From CAG-217 sp963642245 (GTDB lineage: Bacteria; Bacillota; Clostridia; Oscillospirales; Acutalibacteraceae), in the NCBI GenBank assembly GCA_963642245.1, contig CAVIFY010000005.1, positions 1 through 64,000 on the forward strand: a stretch of 64,000 nucleotides of DNA, written 5' to 3'. The notes below the pieces were generated by a model. It ran no database searches. It was not told where the DNA came from and saw only the letters and a program-made list of their open reading frames with translations. Made by a program: the position numbers and the translations under genes. Positions 36,636-44,927 of this stretch are shown here, one piece after another (positions within the stretch are counted from its first letter, which is position 1; each line of letters begins with the position of its first letter).

Positions 36636-37336
36636 TACCAAGCCACCTCGCTAACTGCCTTCGGTTGGGCGTTGACGGTAATATCACGGATCTTGCCGTT
36701 TTTCAGTCGAATGACTTTGTCCGCAGCCTCGGCCAGCGCGGCGTTGTGGGTAACGATGATCACCGTCTTTTCCTGCTCACGGCTGAGATTTTGCAGCAGG
36801 GTCAGGATCTGCACGCCGGTCTCACTGTCCAGGGCACCGGTAGGCTCGTCGCAAAGGAGCATTTTCGGGTTCTTGCTGACGGCTCTGGCAATGGATACCC
36901 GCTGCTGCTCGCCGCCGCTGAGCTGGGAGGGGAACTGGTACTTGTGGTCCAGCAGACCCACCTGTTCCAGTGCCTGGGCTGCCGGGGTGGCGCCGGGGCA
37001 AATATCCCGCACCAGCTCCACATTCTCCAGCGCCGTCAAGGTGGGGATCAGGTTATAAAACTGAAACACAAAGCCCACATCCGTGGCTCTGTACTTGGTG
37101 AGCGCCCCGGCGTTCATATCCGTTACCGCCTTGCCGTCCACCAAAATGGTGCCCTTGGTGGCGCTTTCCATACCGCCCAGCAGGTTCAGTAGGGTAGACT
37201 TGCCTGCGCCGCTGGGGCCCAGGATCACCACGAACTCGCCCTTGTCGATGGAAAAGCTCACATCGTCCAGCGCATTCAGAATATGTACGCCGGTGAAATA
37301 CTGTTTGGTCACATTTTGAAATTCAATCAGTGCCAT
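36635..37336 (-). CDS. ABC transporter ATP-binding protein (MacB/LolD type)
   Basis: A 233-residue ATPase partnering the permease just downstream. Walker A GPSGAGKST (40-48), Q-loop VFQFYNLIPTLTALENVEL, signature LSGGEQQRVSIARA and Walker B MLLCDEPTGALD, as in the LolD/MacB/FtsE subgroup. The start has AGGAGGG six bases before it. Two GTTAG-N6-CTAAC dyads precede it. Confidence 0.94.
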   Translation of the reverse strand: MALIEFQNVTKQYFTGVHILNALDDVSFSIDKGEFVVILGPSGAGKSTLLNLLGGMESATKGTILVDGKAVTDMNAGALTKYRATDVGFVFQFYNLIPTLTALENVELVRDICPGATPAAQALEQVGLLDHKYQFPSQLSGGEQQRVSIARAVSKNPKMLLCDEPTGALDSETGVQILTLLQNLSREQEKTVIIVTHNAALAEAADKVIRLKNGKIRDITVNAQPKAVSEVAW

Positions 37337-37355
37337 TGTTTTCCCTCCTTATTCG

Positions 37356-37371
37356 GTTAGCAAACGCTAAC
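37356..37371. promoter_or_regulatory. Operator-like dyad GTTAG-N6-CTAAC, site 2
   Basis: GTTAGC-N4-GCTAAC, 20 bases before the start of the ABC ATPase gene. It differs from site 4 only in the spacer. Confidence 0.65.
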
Positions 37372-37388
37372 TGCTTACCTGAAAAAAC

Positions 37389-37414
37389 AGCGGTTACAGT
37401 TAGTAACCGCTAAC
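37389..37414. promoter_or_regulatory. Overlapping dyads before the ABC ATPase, site 3
   Basis: GTTAG-N6-CTAAC at 37399-37414 overlaps a perfect 9-bp inverted repeat (AGCGGTTAC at 37389-37397, GTAACCGCT at 37403-37411). Together with site 2 this gives a double operator about 43 bases apart. Confidence 0.6.
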
Positions 37415-37462
37415 CAATTAGATTTTACCATAGGCTTTTACCGCTGTCAATAGAAAGGGGAT

Positions 37463-37492
37463 AAAAAAAGAAAAGACCCGGAGAACCGAGCC
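37463..37492 (-). terminator. Terminator of the ABC exporter operon
   Basis: On the minus strand GGCTCGG and CCGGGTC pair (two G-U) around TTCT, followed by TTTTCTTTTTTT. Confidence 0.8.
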
Positions 37493-37536
37493 TTTTCATT
37501 ATAATATAGGTTAGGAGATAAGCAGGGTATGGCTGC

Positions 37537-39267
37537 TTACAGCGCCCAGGTTTGGCCTTGGGACTGTAGCTGCGCCATGTGACGGAAGATACCGTCCTGT
37601 TGCAGCAACGCCGCGGGTGTGCCGCTCTCTGACACCGTGCCGTCAGCCAGCACCACCACTTGGTCCGCACCGGCCACGGTACGCATACGGTGAGCGATCA
37701 CCAGCACCGTCTTGTTGGCGATCAGGCGGGACAGGGCAGCCTGAATTTGGCTTTCGTTCTCCACATCCAGAGAAGCGGTGGCTTCGTCCAGCAGAATAAT
37801 GGGTGCGTCCTTTAAGAACGCTCGGGCAATGGAGATCCGCTGCCGCTCGCCGCCGGACAGTTCGCAGCCGTTCTCGCCAATGTTGGTGTTGTAGCCCTGG
37901 GGCAGCTTTTCTGCAAAGGCGTCGCAGTTGGCCAGCTTGGCAGCGGCCAGCACTTCCTGGTCCGTGGCGTCCTTACGGCCCAGGCGAATGTTCTCCATCA
38001 CCGTGTTGTTAAACAGGGTCACATCCTGGAACACAATGGAGTACAGGGACATCAGCGCCTCCGGCTCAATGTCTGCCACATTCATACCGCCAACGGTAAT
38101 GGTGCCCTTGGTGGTGTCCCAAAAGCGGGCAGCCAGCCGGGAAACCGTGGTCTTACCGCCGCCGGAGGGACCCACCAGTGCGGTGACTTGGCCCTGCTTG
38201 GCGGTAAAGCTCACATCCCGCAGCACCTGCTCCTTGTTATTATAGGCGAATGCCACATGGTCAAACACAATGTCGCAGCCTTGATTGGTCAGCGTTTGGC
38301 TGCCGGTCTGGGTGTCGCCGGAGAGGATCTCGTCCAGTCGGTCGCACTGTACCTTGGTGGACAGCACGGCGCTAAAGTTATCCAGCGCGCCGATCATCGG
38401 GTCGTACAGGCGAGAGATCACCAGCAAATACGCCAGGAAAGTCAAGATGGGCAGTTGTCCCTTGCTCAGCAGAATACCGCCTACCAGCGCGGTGGTGGCA
38501 ATGCCCAGCTTTAAGATCATGCGGGCAGAGCTGTTAAAGACCGTGGCGCCCAGTTCCGTTTTAATGGTGCTGCGCTCCACATTTTTGATCTTTTCGTCCA
38601 GGCCTACCAAATAAGCGTCCTCTGCATTGTTGGCGTGCAGGTCGCGCACCGCTTCCAGGCATTCCTGAATGCCGTTTGCACAGGCCATTTTGCTGTCCAT
38701 TTGCTTGACTTGCAGCTTATGCAAAAAGCCGGAGGCACTGAAGATCACCGCAAAAGCCACCGGCAGCACCCAAAGGGACGCCAGCGCCATACGCCAGTCG
38801 TAAAACAGCAGCATAACGGCGATGATCACCGTGGAAATAAAGGAGCCGAACAGCTCCGGGATCCAGTGGGAGGAGGCGGTCTCCATGGTGGCGCAGTCTG
38901 CCATAATGGTGCTGGTCAGGTCGGACAGATCCTTTTTGCCAAAGTAGGACAGGGGCAGCTTGCGCAGCTTTTCCGCCAGGGCGATCCGGCGCACGCCGCT
39001 CTCTTCATAAGTGGCAAAAAAGCAGGCGTTGTATTGGAAGAATGTGCCGATACCCAGCAGTACCAGGCAGCCCACGCAGGCCGCAATGTACAGGCCGATC
39101 TTGCTCTTTGCCACGCCGCCGGCCATCAGGTCCTGCACCAGCAGAAACAGAATGCCTACCGGCAGCATTTGTAAAATGTTATTCACGGCGCACAGCGCGC
39201 ACGCCTTGATCATATCCTTGGCGCCCTTGGGGGAGAGGGCATACTTGTGTTGCAGTCTTTCGATCAT
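37537..39267 (-). CDS. ABC exporter half-transporter (TM plus ATPase), second subunit
   Basis: A 576-residue fused membrane and nucleotide-binding protein of the type IV ABC exporter fold. Six TM segments lie in residues 1-310; the ATPase has GPSGGGKTT, SGGERQRISIARAF and IILLDEATASLD. The start ATG 39267 overlaps the stop of its partner (ATGA). The pair probably forms a heterodimer. Similar tandem pairs include drug exporters and also the siderophore importers of the IrtAB/YbtPQ group, so the direction of transport is open. Confidence 0.9.
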   Translation of the reverse strand: MIERLQHKYALSPKGAKDMIKACALCAVNNILQMLPVGILFLLVQDLMAGGVAKSKIGLYIAACVGCLVLLGIGTFFQYNACFFATYEESGVRRIALAEKLRKLPLSYFGKKDLSDLTSTIMADCATMETASSHWIPELFGSFISTVIIAVMLLFYDWRMALASLWVLPVAFAVIFSASGFLHKLQVKQMDSKMACANGIQECLEAVRDLHANNAEDAYLVGLDEKIKNVERSTIKTELGATVFNSSARMILKLGIATTALVGGILLSKGQLPILTFLAYLLVISRLYDPMIGALDNFSAVLSTKVQCDRLDEILSGDTQTGSQTLTNQGCDIVFDHVAFAYNNKEQVLRDVSFTAKQGQVTALVGPSGGGKTTVSRLAARFWDTTKGTITVGGMNVADIEPEALMSLYSIVFQDVTLFNNTVMENIRLGRKDATDQEVLAAAKLANCDAFAEKLPQGYNTNIGENGCELSGGERQRISIARAFLKDAPIILLDEATASLDVENESQIQAALSRLIANKTVLVIAHRMRTVAGADQVVVLADGTVSESGTPAALLQQDGIFRHMAQLQSQGQTWAL

Positions 39268-41033
39268 TTGTTGGCACCTACCTTCCAGTCTGCGGCCTTG
39301 GTATATTCCTGCCACATTTCGCTATACAGTCCACCGGCTTTTTGCAGCGCTTCATGGGTGCCGCTTTCGGCGATCTTGCCGTCCTTCAGCACATAAATGC
39401 AGTCGGCGTCAACAACAGTAGACAGCCGGTGGGCAATCATAATTACCGTCTTACCTTTTGACAGTGCGCTGAATGCCTTTTGCACCTGCACTTCATTGTC
39501 CGGGTCTGCAAAGGCGGTGGCTTCGTCCAGGATCAAAATGGGTGCGTTCTTTAACATCACCCGAGCAATGGCGATCCGCTGAGCCTCGCCGCCGGACAGG
39601 TACACGCCGTCGGCGCCGATCACCGTGTCCATACCCTGGGGCAGCTTTTCTAAAATATCGTCGCACATAGCACTATGCAGTGCGGCAGCTACTTCCTCTC
39701 GTGTGGCGTCCGGCTTTGCCATACGCACATTTTCAAATACAGAGGTTTTCAGCAGCTTGGCGTCCTGGAACACAAAGGACACGGTGTTCATCAGCACCTC
39801 TTTGCTGATCTCCTGCACCGGCACGCCGCCGATCTTTACAACGCCCTTTTGCGGGTCCCAAAACCGCGCCACGATCCCGCCCAGGGTGCTCTTGCCGCTG
39901 CCGGAGGGCCCTACCAGCGCAATGTGCGCCCCGGCAGGGATCTGCATACTCACGCTGTCCAGTGCGTTGGCGCTGTCTGCGTTATAAGCGAACGCCACAT
40001 TTGCCAGCTCCACGCTGCCGTCCCTGGGTGCTTTCGGTGCGGCAGGCTGGGTCTGGGGCTGCATATCCAGTATGCCGTTGACCCGGTTCAGTGCGTCCTC
40101 CACCAGCATTTTGTTTTCGCTGGAGTACATAATTTTGTTCAGGGTCACAGTGATAATGGGGGTCACGATAATGTAAAACAGCAGGTTCAGCAGGAATTCG
40201 CCGGTCACGCCGTTTCGGGTCAGTACCAGAGCCACAGCCACCAGCACGGCAAATACCGCGTTGATGCACACCGTGTACAGCACCATAGGCATACGCATAT
40301 CCTTGGTGTAGGCGATCACCCATTTTTCGTAATTGTCAATGGAATTCTTGAACCGCTTAAAGGAGAATACGCTCTGGCCAAAGGTCTTGACCACCGGAAT
40401 GCCGCGCACATATTCTACCGCTTCGTTGCTCATATCTTCCAGCGCATTTTGGTATTCTTTCATCTTCACTTCCATGCGCTTGCCGGTCATGGCGCTCATC
40501 ACCAAAAAGGCGATCACCACCGGCACCAGGCTCAGCAGACCCAGCCGCCAGTCAAACACCAGTAGGAGTACCAGCAGCCCCAGGGGCGTTACCATAGCAC
40601 CGGCTCGATCCGGCAGCTGGTGGGCCAGGTAAGTCTCGGTTGCGGCGGCGCAGTCGGTAATGGTCTTGCGCATTTTGCCGCTGCCGACCCCGTCCATAAA
40701 GCCCATAGGCAGGGTGACGATATGGTGCACCAGCCGGGTGCGCATATTGGCCTGCACACGGAACGCCGCCAAGTGAGAGCACCACAGTCCGGCAATGTAC
40801 AGCAGCATAGAGATAGCCGCAAATGCCACTGCCAGCCAGCCGTATTTGGCAAGCCCGGTGGCCTGTTCATAGTTGGGCGCCACAGCCAGTACCTCTTTCA
40901 GGATCCGCCAGATCCAGTAGAAGGGGAGCAGCGCTACCAGCGCACTGATGGCAGACAGCACCTGGGACAGGTAAGCCAGCACCTTGTACCCACCGGCGTA
41001 CTGCATCAGTTGATCCATTGCTTTGTTTTTCAT
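39264..41033 (-). CDS. ABC exporter half-transporter (TM plus ATPase), first subunit
   Basis: A 589-residue partner of the gene that follows it. N-terminal TM domain (residues 1-320, with the HQLPDRAGAMVTPLGLLVLL segment), then the ATPase: GPSGSGKSTLGG, Q-loop FVFQDAKLLKTSV, LSGGEAQRIAIARV and ILILDEATAFADPD. The Walker B tail FADPD, where many exporters have LD, recalls the IrtA/YbtP-like subgroup. ATG 41033 has AAAGGAG before it. An operator-like dyad at 41079-41094 lies over its promoter region. Confidence 0.9.
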   Translation of the reverse strand: MKNKAMDQLMQYAGGYKVLAYLSQVLSAISALVALLPFYWIWRILKEVLAVAPNYEQATGLAKYGWLAVAFAAISMLLYIAGLWCSHLAAFRVQANMRTRLVHHIVTLPMGFMDGVGSGKMRKTITDCAAATETYLAHQLPDRAGAMVTPLGLLVLLLVFDWRLGLLSLVPVVIAFLVMSAMTGKRMEVKMKEYQNALEDMSNEAVEYVRGIPVVKTFGQSVFSFKRFKNSIDNYEKWVIAYTKDMRMPMVLYTVCINAVFAVLVAVALVLTRNGVTGEFLLNLLFYIIVTPIITVTLNKIMYSSENKMLVEDALNRVNGILDMQPQTQPAAPKAPRDGSVELANVAFAYNADSANALDSVSMQIPAGAHIALVGPSGSGKSTLGGIVARFWDPQKGVVKIGGVPVQEISKEVLMNTVSFVFQDAKLLKTSVFENVRMAKPDATREEVAAALHSAMCDDILEKLPQGMDTVIGADGVYLSGGEAQRIAIARVMLKNAPILILDEATAFADPDNEVQVQKAFSALSKGKTVIMIAHRLSTVVDADCIYVLKDGKIAESGTHEALQKAGGLYSEMWQEYTKAADWKVGANK

Positions 41034-41078
41034 AAAAGAACTCCTTTCCGCTCTGCAATGCAGAGGTTTCTATATAAA

Positions 41079-41094
41079 GTTAGCAAAGGCTAAC
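41079..41094. promoter_or_regulatory. Operator-like dyad GTTAG-N6-CTAAC, site 4
   Basis: GTTAGC-AAAG-GCTAAC, 46 bases before the ABC exporter start. On the minus strand it is followed directly by TTTATATAG, a likely -10, so a bound repressor would block the polymerase. Confidence 0.65.
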
Positions 41095-41117
41095 CACTAA
41101 GCCAAAAGAAATGGGGA

Positions 41118-41741
41118 TCAGATCCCCATCAATTTGCGCCAACCGGCGGCGTAGAATTGTTGCAGCTGCTGCACATAGACCTTTGCCTTTTCCTTGGGCA
41201 TATCGTGCACAATGGTCTCAAACATACCGCCAAACATACCGCTGCACACCAGGTGGCAAAAGTCCGCGTCCAGGGGCGGCACCGGGTGACCGCTGCGGCG
41301 CAGCACCTCAATAAAACGCAGGGTGCTCTCCACCTCGATCTCTACCATATTGTGGACAAAGTGATCGTAGGCCGTGCCGTCTGCGCAGCAGATCAGCAGC
41401 TTAAAGCTGTCAAAATGGTCGTAGGCGTAATCTATGATCCGGTCAATGCACTCCACGGAGGCGGTGCTCATTTGCGCCGGCTGCTCCTCATCGGGCAGGG
41501 CGCTGAACGCCTCTTGCGTGGCGGTAAACCAGCCCATCACCGTGGCGGCGTGCTTCTCCACCAGGTCCGCAAACAGCGCCTCTTTGCCGGAGAAGTAGCC
41601 GTAAAAGGCGCCGGTGGTCACTCCCGCGTCGGCGGCTATGTTGCGCAGAGACGCGTCCTTAAATCCCTTTTGCAGGAATTCCGCCATGCCCGCCTTGCGA
41701 ATGCGGGATAGGGTATTCTCTTTTTCCTGTTCCTTTTCCAT
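41118..41741 (-). CDS. TetR-family transcriptional regulator
   Basis: A 207-residue TetR/AcrR regulator. N-terminal DNA-binding domain with helix-turn-helix SLRNIAADAGVTTGAFYGYF (about residues 34-53) and the conserved KEALF after it; the C-terminal ligand domain ends FAAGWRKLMG-like. ATG 41741 with GAGGT before it is preferred to the longer frame. It is divergent from the tRNA array and just upstream of the ABC exporter pair on the same strand, and is a natural candidate to control the nearby dyads. A dyad also overlaps its own promoter. Confidence 0.9.
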   Translation of the reverse strand: MEKEQEKENTLSRIRKAGMAEFLQKGFKDASLRNIAADAGVTTGAFYGYFSGKEALFADLVEKHAATVMGWFTATQEAFSALPDEEQPAQMSTASVECIDRIIDYAYDHFDSFKLLICCADGTAYDHFVHNMVEIEVESTLRFIEVLRRSGHPVPPLDADFCHLVCSGMFGGMFETIVHDMPKEKAKVYVQQLQQFYAAGWRKLMGI

Positions 41742-41756
41742 AGGTACCTCATGTGT

Positions 41757-41778
41757 AACGGTGTTATATAACGCTGTT
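41757..41778. promoter_or_regulatory. Dyad over the tetR transcription start
   Basis: A 22-base dyad centred on GTTATATAAC with outer arms AAC and GTT (9 of 11 base pairs symmetric). It lies just past the -10 of the tetR promoter, where autorepression would act. Confidence 0.6.
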
Positions 41779-41781
41779 ATA

Positions 41782-41810
41782 TTTATAGCACGCCAATCCA
41801 TGGTTGTCAA
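41782..41810 (-). promoter_or_regulatory. Promoter of the tetR gene
   Basis: On the minus strand: TTGACA (41805-41810), a 17-base spacer and TATAAA (41782-41787). Confidence 0.75.
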
Positions 41811-41929
41811 GTGGCCAAACAAAAGATTTTTTGCCCGATTTGCCCTTGCATCTTGGTGTAAAATATGGTATAAAATATATACGCACTTGGGAAAAGGGCA
41901 TTGAAAAGAAAAAAGTTTTTCAAAATCCC

Positions 41930-41958
41930 TTGACAGTTCGCCCCTGTTTGGCTATAAT
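41930..41958 (+). promoter_or_regulatory. Promoter of the five-tRNA array
   Basis: Consensus TTGACA (41930-41935), a 17-base spacer and TATAAT (41953-41958), 16 bases before the first tRNA. Confidence 0.9.
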
Positions 41959-41974
41959 AATGACCGTTGCATCT

Positions 41975-42048
41975 GCGGGTGTAGTTCAATGGTAGAATCC
42001 CAGCCTTCCAAGCTGGTCGTGTGGGTTCGATTCCCATCACCCGCTCCA
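41975..42048 (+). tRNA. tRNA-Gly (UCC)
   Basis: Acceptor GCGGGTG/CACCCGC, discriminator T, encoded CCA. The anticodon loop CTTCCAA gives UCC. Confidence 0.96.
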
Positions 42049-42067
42049 GCAAGGGATGCTCAGATTT

Positions 42068-42144
<77 letters not shown>

Positions 42145-42150
42145 ATATAT

Positions 42151-42228
42151 GGTGGGATTAGTTCAGTTGGTTAGAGCGCCAGTTTGTGGCACTGGAGGTC
42201 ATCGGTTCGAATCCGATATCCCACCCCA
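42151..42228 (+). tRNA. tRNA-His (GUG)
   Basis: Acceptor GTGGGAT/ATCCCAC with an encoded extra G at -1 (42151) facing discriminator C, the histidine identity pair; encoded CCA. The anticodon loop TTGTGGC gives GUG. Confidence 0.96.
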
Positions 42229-42254
42229 TTTTTTTGAATAACGCCCGTAACCAT

Positions 42255-42329
42255 TGGGGTGTCGCCAAGTGGTAAGGCAAGGGACTTTGACTCCCTCACG
42301 CGTGGGTTCGAATCCCGCCTCCCCAGCCA
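42255..42329 (+). tRNA. tRNA-Gln (UUG)
   Basis: Acceptor TGGGGTG/CTCCCCA with one T-T mismatch, discriminator G, encoded CCA. The anticodon loop CTTTGAC gives UUG. Confidence 0.95.
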
Positions 42330-42351
42330 GCGCCCCCCAGGGGGCGGATGC

Positions 42352-42427
42352 GATCCATTAGCTCAGTTGGCAGAGCACTTGACTTTTAATCAAGGTGTCC
42401 GGAGTTCGAATCTCCGATGGATCACCA
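42352..42427 (+). tRNA. tRNA-Lys (UUU)
   Basis: Acceptor GATCCAT/ATGGATC, discriminator A, encoded CCA. The anticodon loop CTTTTAA gives UUU. Confidence 0.96.
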
Positions 42428-42431
42428 TGTT

Positions 42432-42469
42432 ATCCTCGAAATCGCATTTGCGGTTTTCGGGGATTTTTT
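42432..42469 (+). terminator. Terminator of the tRNA array
   Basis: ATCCTCGAAA pairs with TTTTCGGGGAT around TCGCATTTGCGG, followed by a run of T. Confidence 0.85.
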
Positions 42470-42513
42470 GTACCCTTTTTGCCCCATTTGTCGGTTATTT
42501 CTAAATTATTTTG

Positions 42514-42542
42514 TTGCAAGTATAATGGGCTTTTGTTATAAT
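42514..42542 (+). promoter_or_regulatory. Promoter at the left edge of the second low-GC block
   Basis: TTGCAA (42514-42519), a 17-base spacer and TATAAT (42537-42542), between the tRNA terminator and the first membrane protein. Confidence 0.75.
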
Positions 42543-42599
42543 ACGATTGAGAAGATTTGTCCTATTTTGTAATATTTTGCTTGCTTTTGGTACTTATAT

Positions 42600-43055
42600 A
42601 TGGAGTGGATTTTCAGTTTGCAGTTTGAATCTTTCCGGGCGTGGTTTTATATATTTCGTACAGACGATTATAGGATGTTTGCTTCTATTTGCGTTTTGGG
42701 TGCGGCTTCGTTACTGCTGTTTTATTTGGCGCCGAACGACGCTCTGCTCAACGGGAAAAAGACATACGACACGAAAAAACGCATATATCAGTCCGGTTTG
42801 GTTCTTCATTTTGCTTTGTGCGTGTGTGCGATTTTGATTATTCGTTGGTGGGTTGCACTGATTTTGGTTGCGATCGGCACGGCTGTAATACCTGCTTACG
42901 AAAAATGGGTCGCCAATTATTATCATCAGGAAACGGTGATCATAACGCCGAAAAAGCGACTCGCTTACTTGCTGCTTGGTCTGGCAGGAATTCTCGCCGG
43001 ATTAGTATTGCACCTTGTTATCCCGGAGGGAAATGACTTTCTTTTGTATGATTGA
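42600..43055 (+). CDS. Unrecognised membrane protein
   Basis: A 151-residue protein with about four hydrophobic segments (residues 26-43, 65-79, 82-95 and 121-141). No good ribosome binding site precedes ATG 42600. A second frame open from TTG 42547 also codes a hydrophobic segment, so a frameshifted longer gene cannot be excluded. AT-rich; family not recognised. It begins the second low-GC block directly behind the tRNA-Lys gene. Confidence 0.55.
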   Translation: MEWIFSLQFESFRAWFYIFRTDDYRMFASICVLGAASLLLFYLAPNDALLNGKKTYDTKKRIYQSGLVLHFALCVCAILIIRWWVALILVAIGTAVIPAYEKWVANYYHQETVIITPKKRLAYLLLGLAGILAGLVLHLVIPEGNDFLLYD

Positions 43056-43135
43056 TAACTGCGATTTAATGGACGGATATAGACCTGCAAGGTGAATTTA
43101 CAGCGTAATAAACCGTGAGGGATTGGGGGAGCAGG

Positions 43136-43678
43136 ATGCACAGCAAGCGGTATGCCTTTTTTTATGGCAGCAAAGCAAAAAGATATTTGGACCGGATCAT
43201 AACACTATTAGTTTATGTATTATTTTTTCCGGTCGTTGCGTTCGTGCTATTTCTACCCATCGGCTATTTGGTAAATGAGTATCAAGAGGGCGTGGCAGAT
43301 AGGATTGTGCGCATATTGATGTATGCTCTTCTTGTGTTCTTGTCGGCATTGTTTATAGCGAGCGTAGTATCTGCACTACTGCCACAATACACAGTCGTTA
43401 CAGACCACTCGGTGCTGATCAAACGCCACAATATTATGTATTACCATCTCAAACGCGGCACCAGCGATTTTATCCCCATACAGCAAATATCTAGTATTCG
43501 ACCGGCCACACCCTGGCGATGCAAATATGCACCTGTTCCGGCTACCGTGTATGCGTGGAAATATATGGTCGAGATCCGTGCAAATGAGCGAATATATTAT
43601 GTTCCGGTGGAAGATGTTCGTGCATTTATTGATGATGTCAATGCCCGCCGTCAACTGTTGCAACCGTTAGAAAGGTGA
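43136..43678 (+). CDS. Two-TM protein with a PH-like domain
   Basis: A 180-residue protein. Two TM segments (about residues 22-47 and 58-82) are followed by a small beta-rich domain (YTVVTDHSVLIKRH, FIPIQQISSIRP, YMVEIRANERIYYVPVEDV). This resembles the YdbT/bPH arrangement and the gene at 29810. ATG 43136 with GGGGGAGCAGG before it is chosen. It ends eight bases before the next gene, so the two are probably one unit. Confidence 0.65.
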   Translation: MHSKRYAFFYGSKAKRYLDRIITLLVYVLFFPVVAFVLFLPIGYLVNEYQEGVADRIVRILMYALLVFLSALFIASVVSALLPQYTVVTDHSVLIKRHNIMYYHLKRGTSDFIPIQQISSIRPATPWRCKYAPVPATVYAWKYMVEIRANERIYYVPVEDVRAFIDDVNARRQLLQPLER

Positions 43679-43685
43679 CCAAATT

Positions 43686-44549
43686 ATGAGTGAATCAAAG
43701 AAAAAAGTTGTACGAAATAAAGTAGCAAAGATACTTTACCCCACATATGCTTTTCTATTTGCAAGTCTTGCTATCGTTTGTTTAGTGCTTTACAGAAGAG
43801 AGAAAATCGATTTTGAATATCATTTCTTTCAAACAACTGGCCTTTTCTTTTTATATGTTGGTGTTATTTATTTCTTTCTGCTTTTTACTTTTTCGGTAGG
43901 GAATGGATTGGCCGCATGGCTTTGCAAAAGGGAACACGATTACTTGAGAGTTTCAGCTTCATTCCTGCTGCTTATTTTACTTGTTGTTAATATAATTACT
44001 GTTCTGTTAGCTGGGTATTTTGGCAATGTAAAGCTCAATTATGGAGAAAATGCCCATGAACAGGTGAATGTTTATCAAATCGTTGATCAGAATTTGTACC
44101 AAAAGTTTGCTTATTCTGACAACGAAGAGAATATCGGTTCGTGCACTCTTGAACAGAACAGTTTTGCAACAACTGTGTCGTATTTACAATATTTGGAAAC
44201 TCCCGAACCGAGGTTTACAGGAGATGCCGTCGGTCAAGTGTCGTTCGAATATCGTAGCGCTTTTAAGCCGAACACTTACGATAAAATCATTAAGCCTTCT
44301 AATGACTACTTTACTGGTACAAAAGTCGAACAACATGACGACTACACGCTCTATACAAGTAGCGCAAAAGATGATAAAGATGACACATACAATTACAATT
44401 GTATTTTGTTCATTGAAACAGACCATAGCTATTATTGTGCAGAATACTATATAATAAACATCAAAGAGGCTCGTAAGGATGCGTTTGTACAAAAAGCACT
44501 TGCGAATTATAAGTTGCTGGTAGAGCAAGAAAAAGAGGTAACCCAGTAA
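43686..44549 (+). CDS. Paralogous three-TM protein with an outer domain, copy 1
   Basis: A 287-residue protein of a family I do not recognise, with two more copies at 45544 and 50889. Shared features: a basic N-terminus ending RNKxAKILYxxY, three TM segments (about residues 18-37, 50-75 and 90-112), the motif CK(R/G)EHDYLR(V/I)S before TM3, and a soluble region of about 170 residues ending FVxKALxNYxLLxEQEKE. With an inside N-terminus, the large domain would lie outside the membrane. The 36 bases spanning ribosome binding site and start (43672-43707) are identical to those of copy 2, pointing to recent duplication. Confidence 0.75.
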   Translation: MSESKKKVVRNKVAKILYPTYAFLFASLAIVCLVLYRREKIDFEYHFFQTTGLFFLYVGVIYFFLLFTFSVGNGLAAWLCKREHDYLRVSASFLLLILLVVNIITVLLAGYFGNVKLNYGENAHEQVNVYQIVDQNLYQKFAYSDNEENIGSCTLEQNSFATTVSYLQYLETPEPRFTGDAVGQVSFEYRSAFKPNTYDKIIKPSNDYFTGTKVEQHDDYTLYTSSAKDDKDDTYNYNCILFIETDHSYYCAEYYIINIKEARKDAFVQKALANYKLLVEQEKEVTQ

Positions 44550-44573
44550 CCAAGACCGTTACAACAGGTGGCG

Positions 44574-44604
44574 TAGAACAGGGGACANNNNNNNNNNGTT
44601 CTCT
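44574..44604. repeat. REP-like motif interrupted by an assembly gap
   Basis: The left flank ends in TAGAACAGGGGACA and the right flank begins GTTCTCTGT. Ten N (44588-44597) separate two halves that together look like one more copy of the ACAGGGGAC element, so the assembler probably broke in a repeat. Confidence 0.65.
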
Positions 44605-44917
44605 GTATAGCACTTTTGGTCCAAAATTGACATGGGCAGAAACTATGAGCGCTTTAGGTGTTACAAATAAAACGCTGGATTTTAATGTCACTAGAAATGT
44701 CAATTTGGAAAAACTTGGGCAGAATGCAAAAAGCGTTAAGAAAAGTAATGAAAACTGTTGGGGAGTCTTCGCTGACTCACAAGTGGCAGCGAAGACGCTA
44801 GCTGTAGCCCTAGGTGCAGAAAAAAATTGTGTGCCAATGGGCGTACAAGGCGGTTACCCTCATTATCACGACCGTAAACACGCTATACACATTTGGTATG
44901 GGCACAAATTAAAGTAA
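44598..44917 (+). pseudogene. C-terminal fragment of a possible polymorphic toxin
   Basis: A frame open from the gap edge to 44917 (105 visible codons; first possible start TTG 44627). The tail carries GVQGGYPHYHDRKHAIHIWY followed by G, a His-rich terminal pattern that reminds me of nuclease-type C-terminal domains of secreted polymorphic toxins; I cannot name the family. The front lies in the gap or was cut off by the REP-like element. The next gene follows 10 bases later with GGAG before it, as an immunity gene would. It may be a full-length gene lost in the gap, or an orphan toxin tip. Confidence 0.45.
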
Positions 44918-44927
44918 GGAGACTGCT

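Noticed and set aside
42547..42837. Alternative 96-codon frame overlapping the first membrane protein of block 2
   Set aside because: After a short hydrophobic start it turns Arg/Cys/Trp-rich, unlike the other frame, which keeps clean TM segments. It is mentioned only as a possible frameshift.
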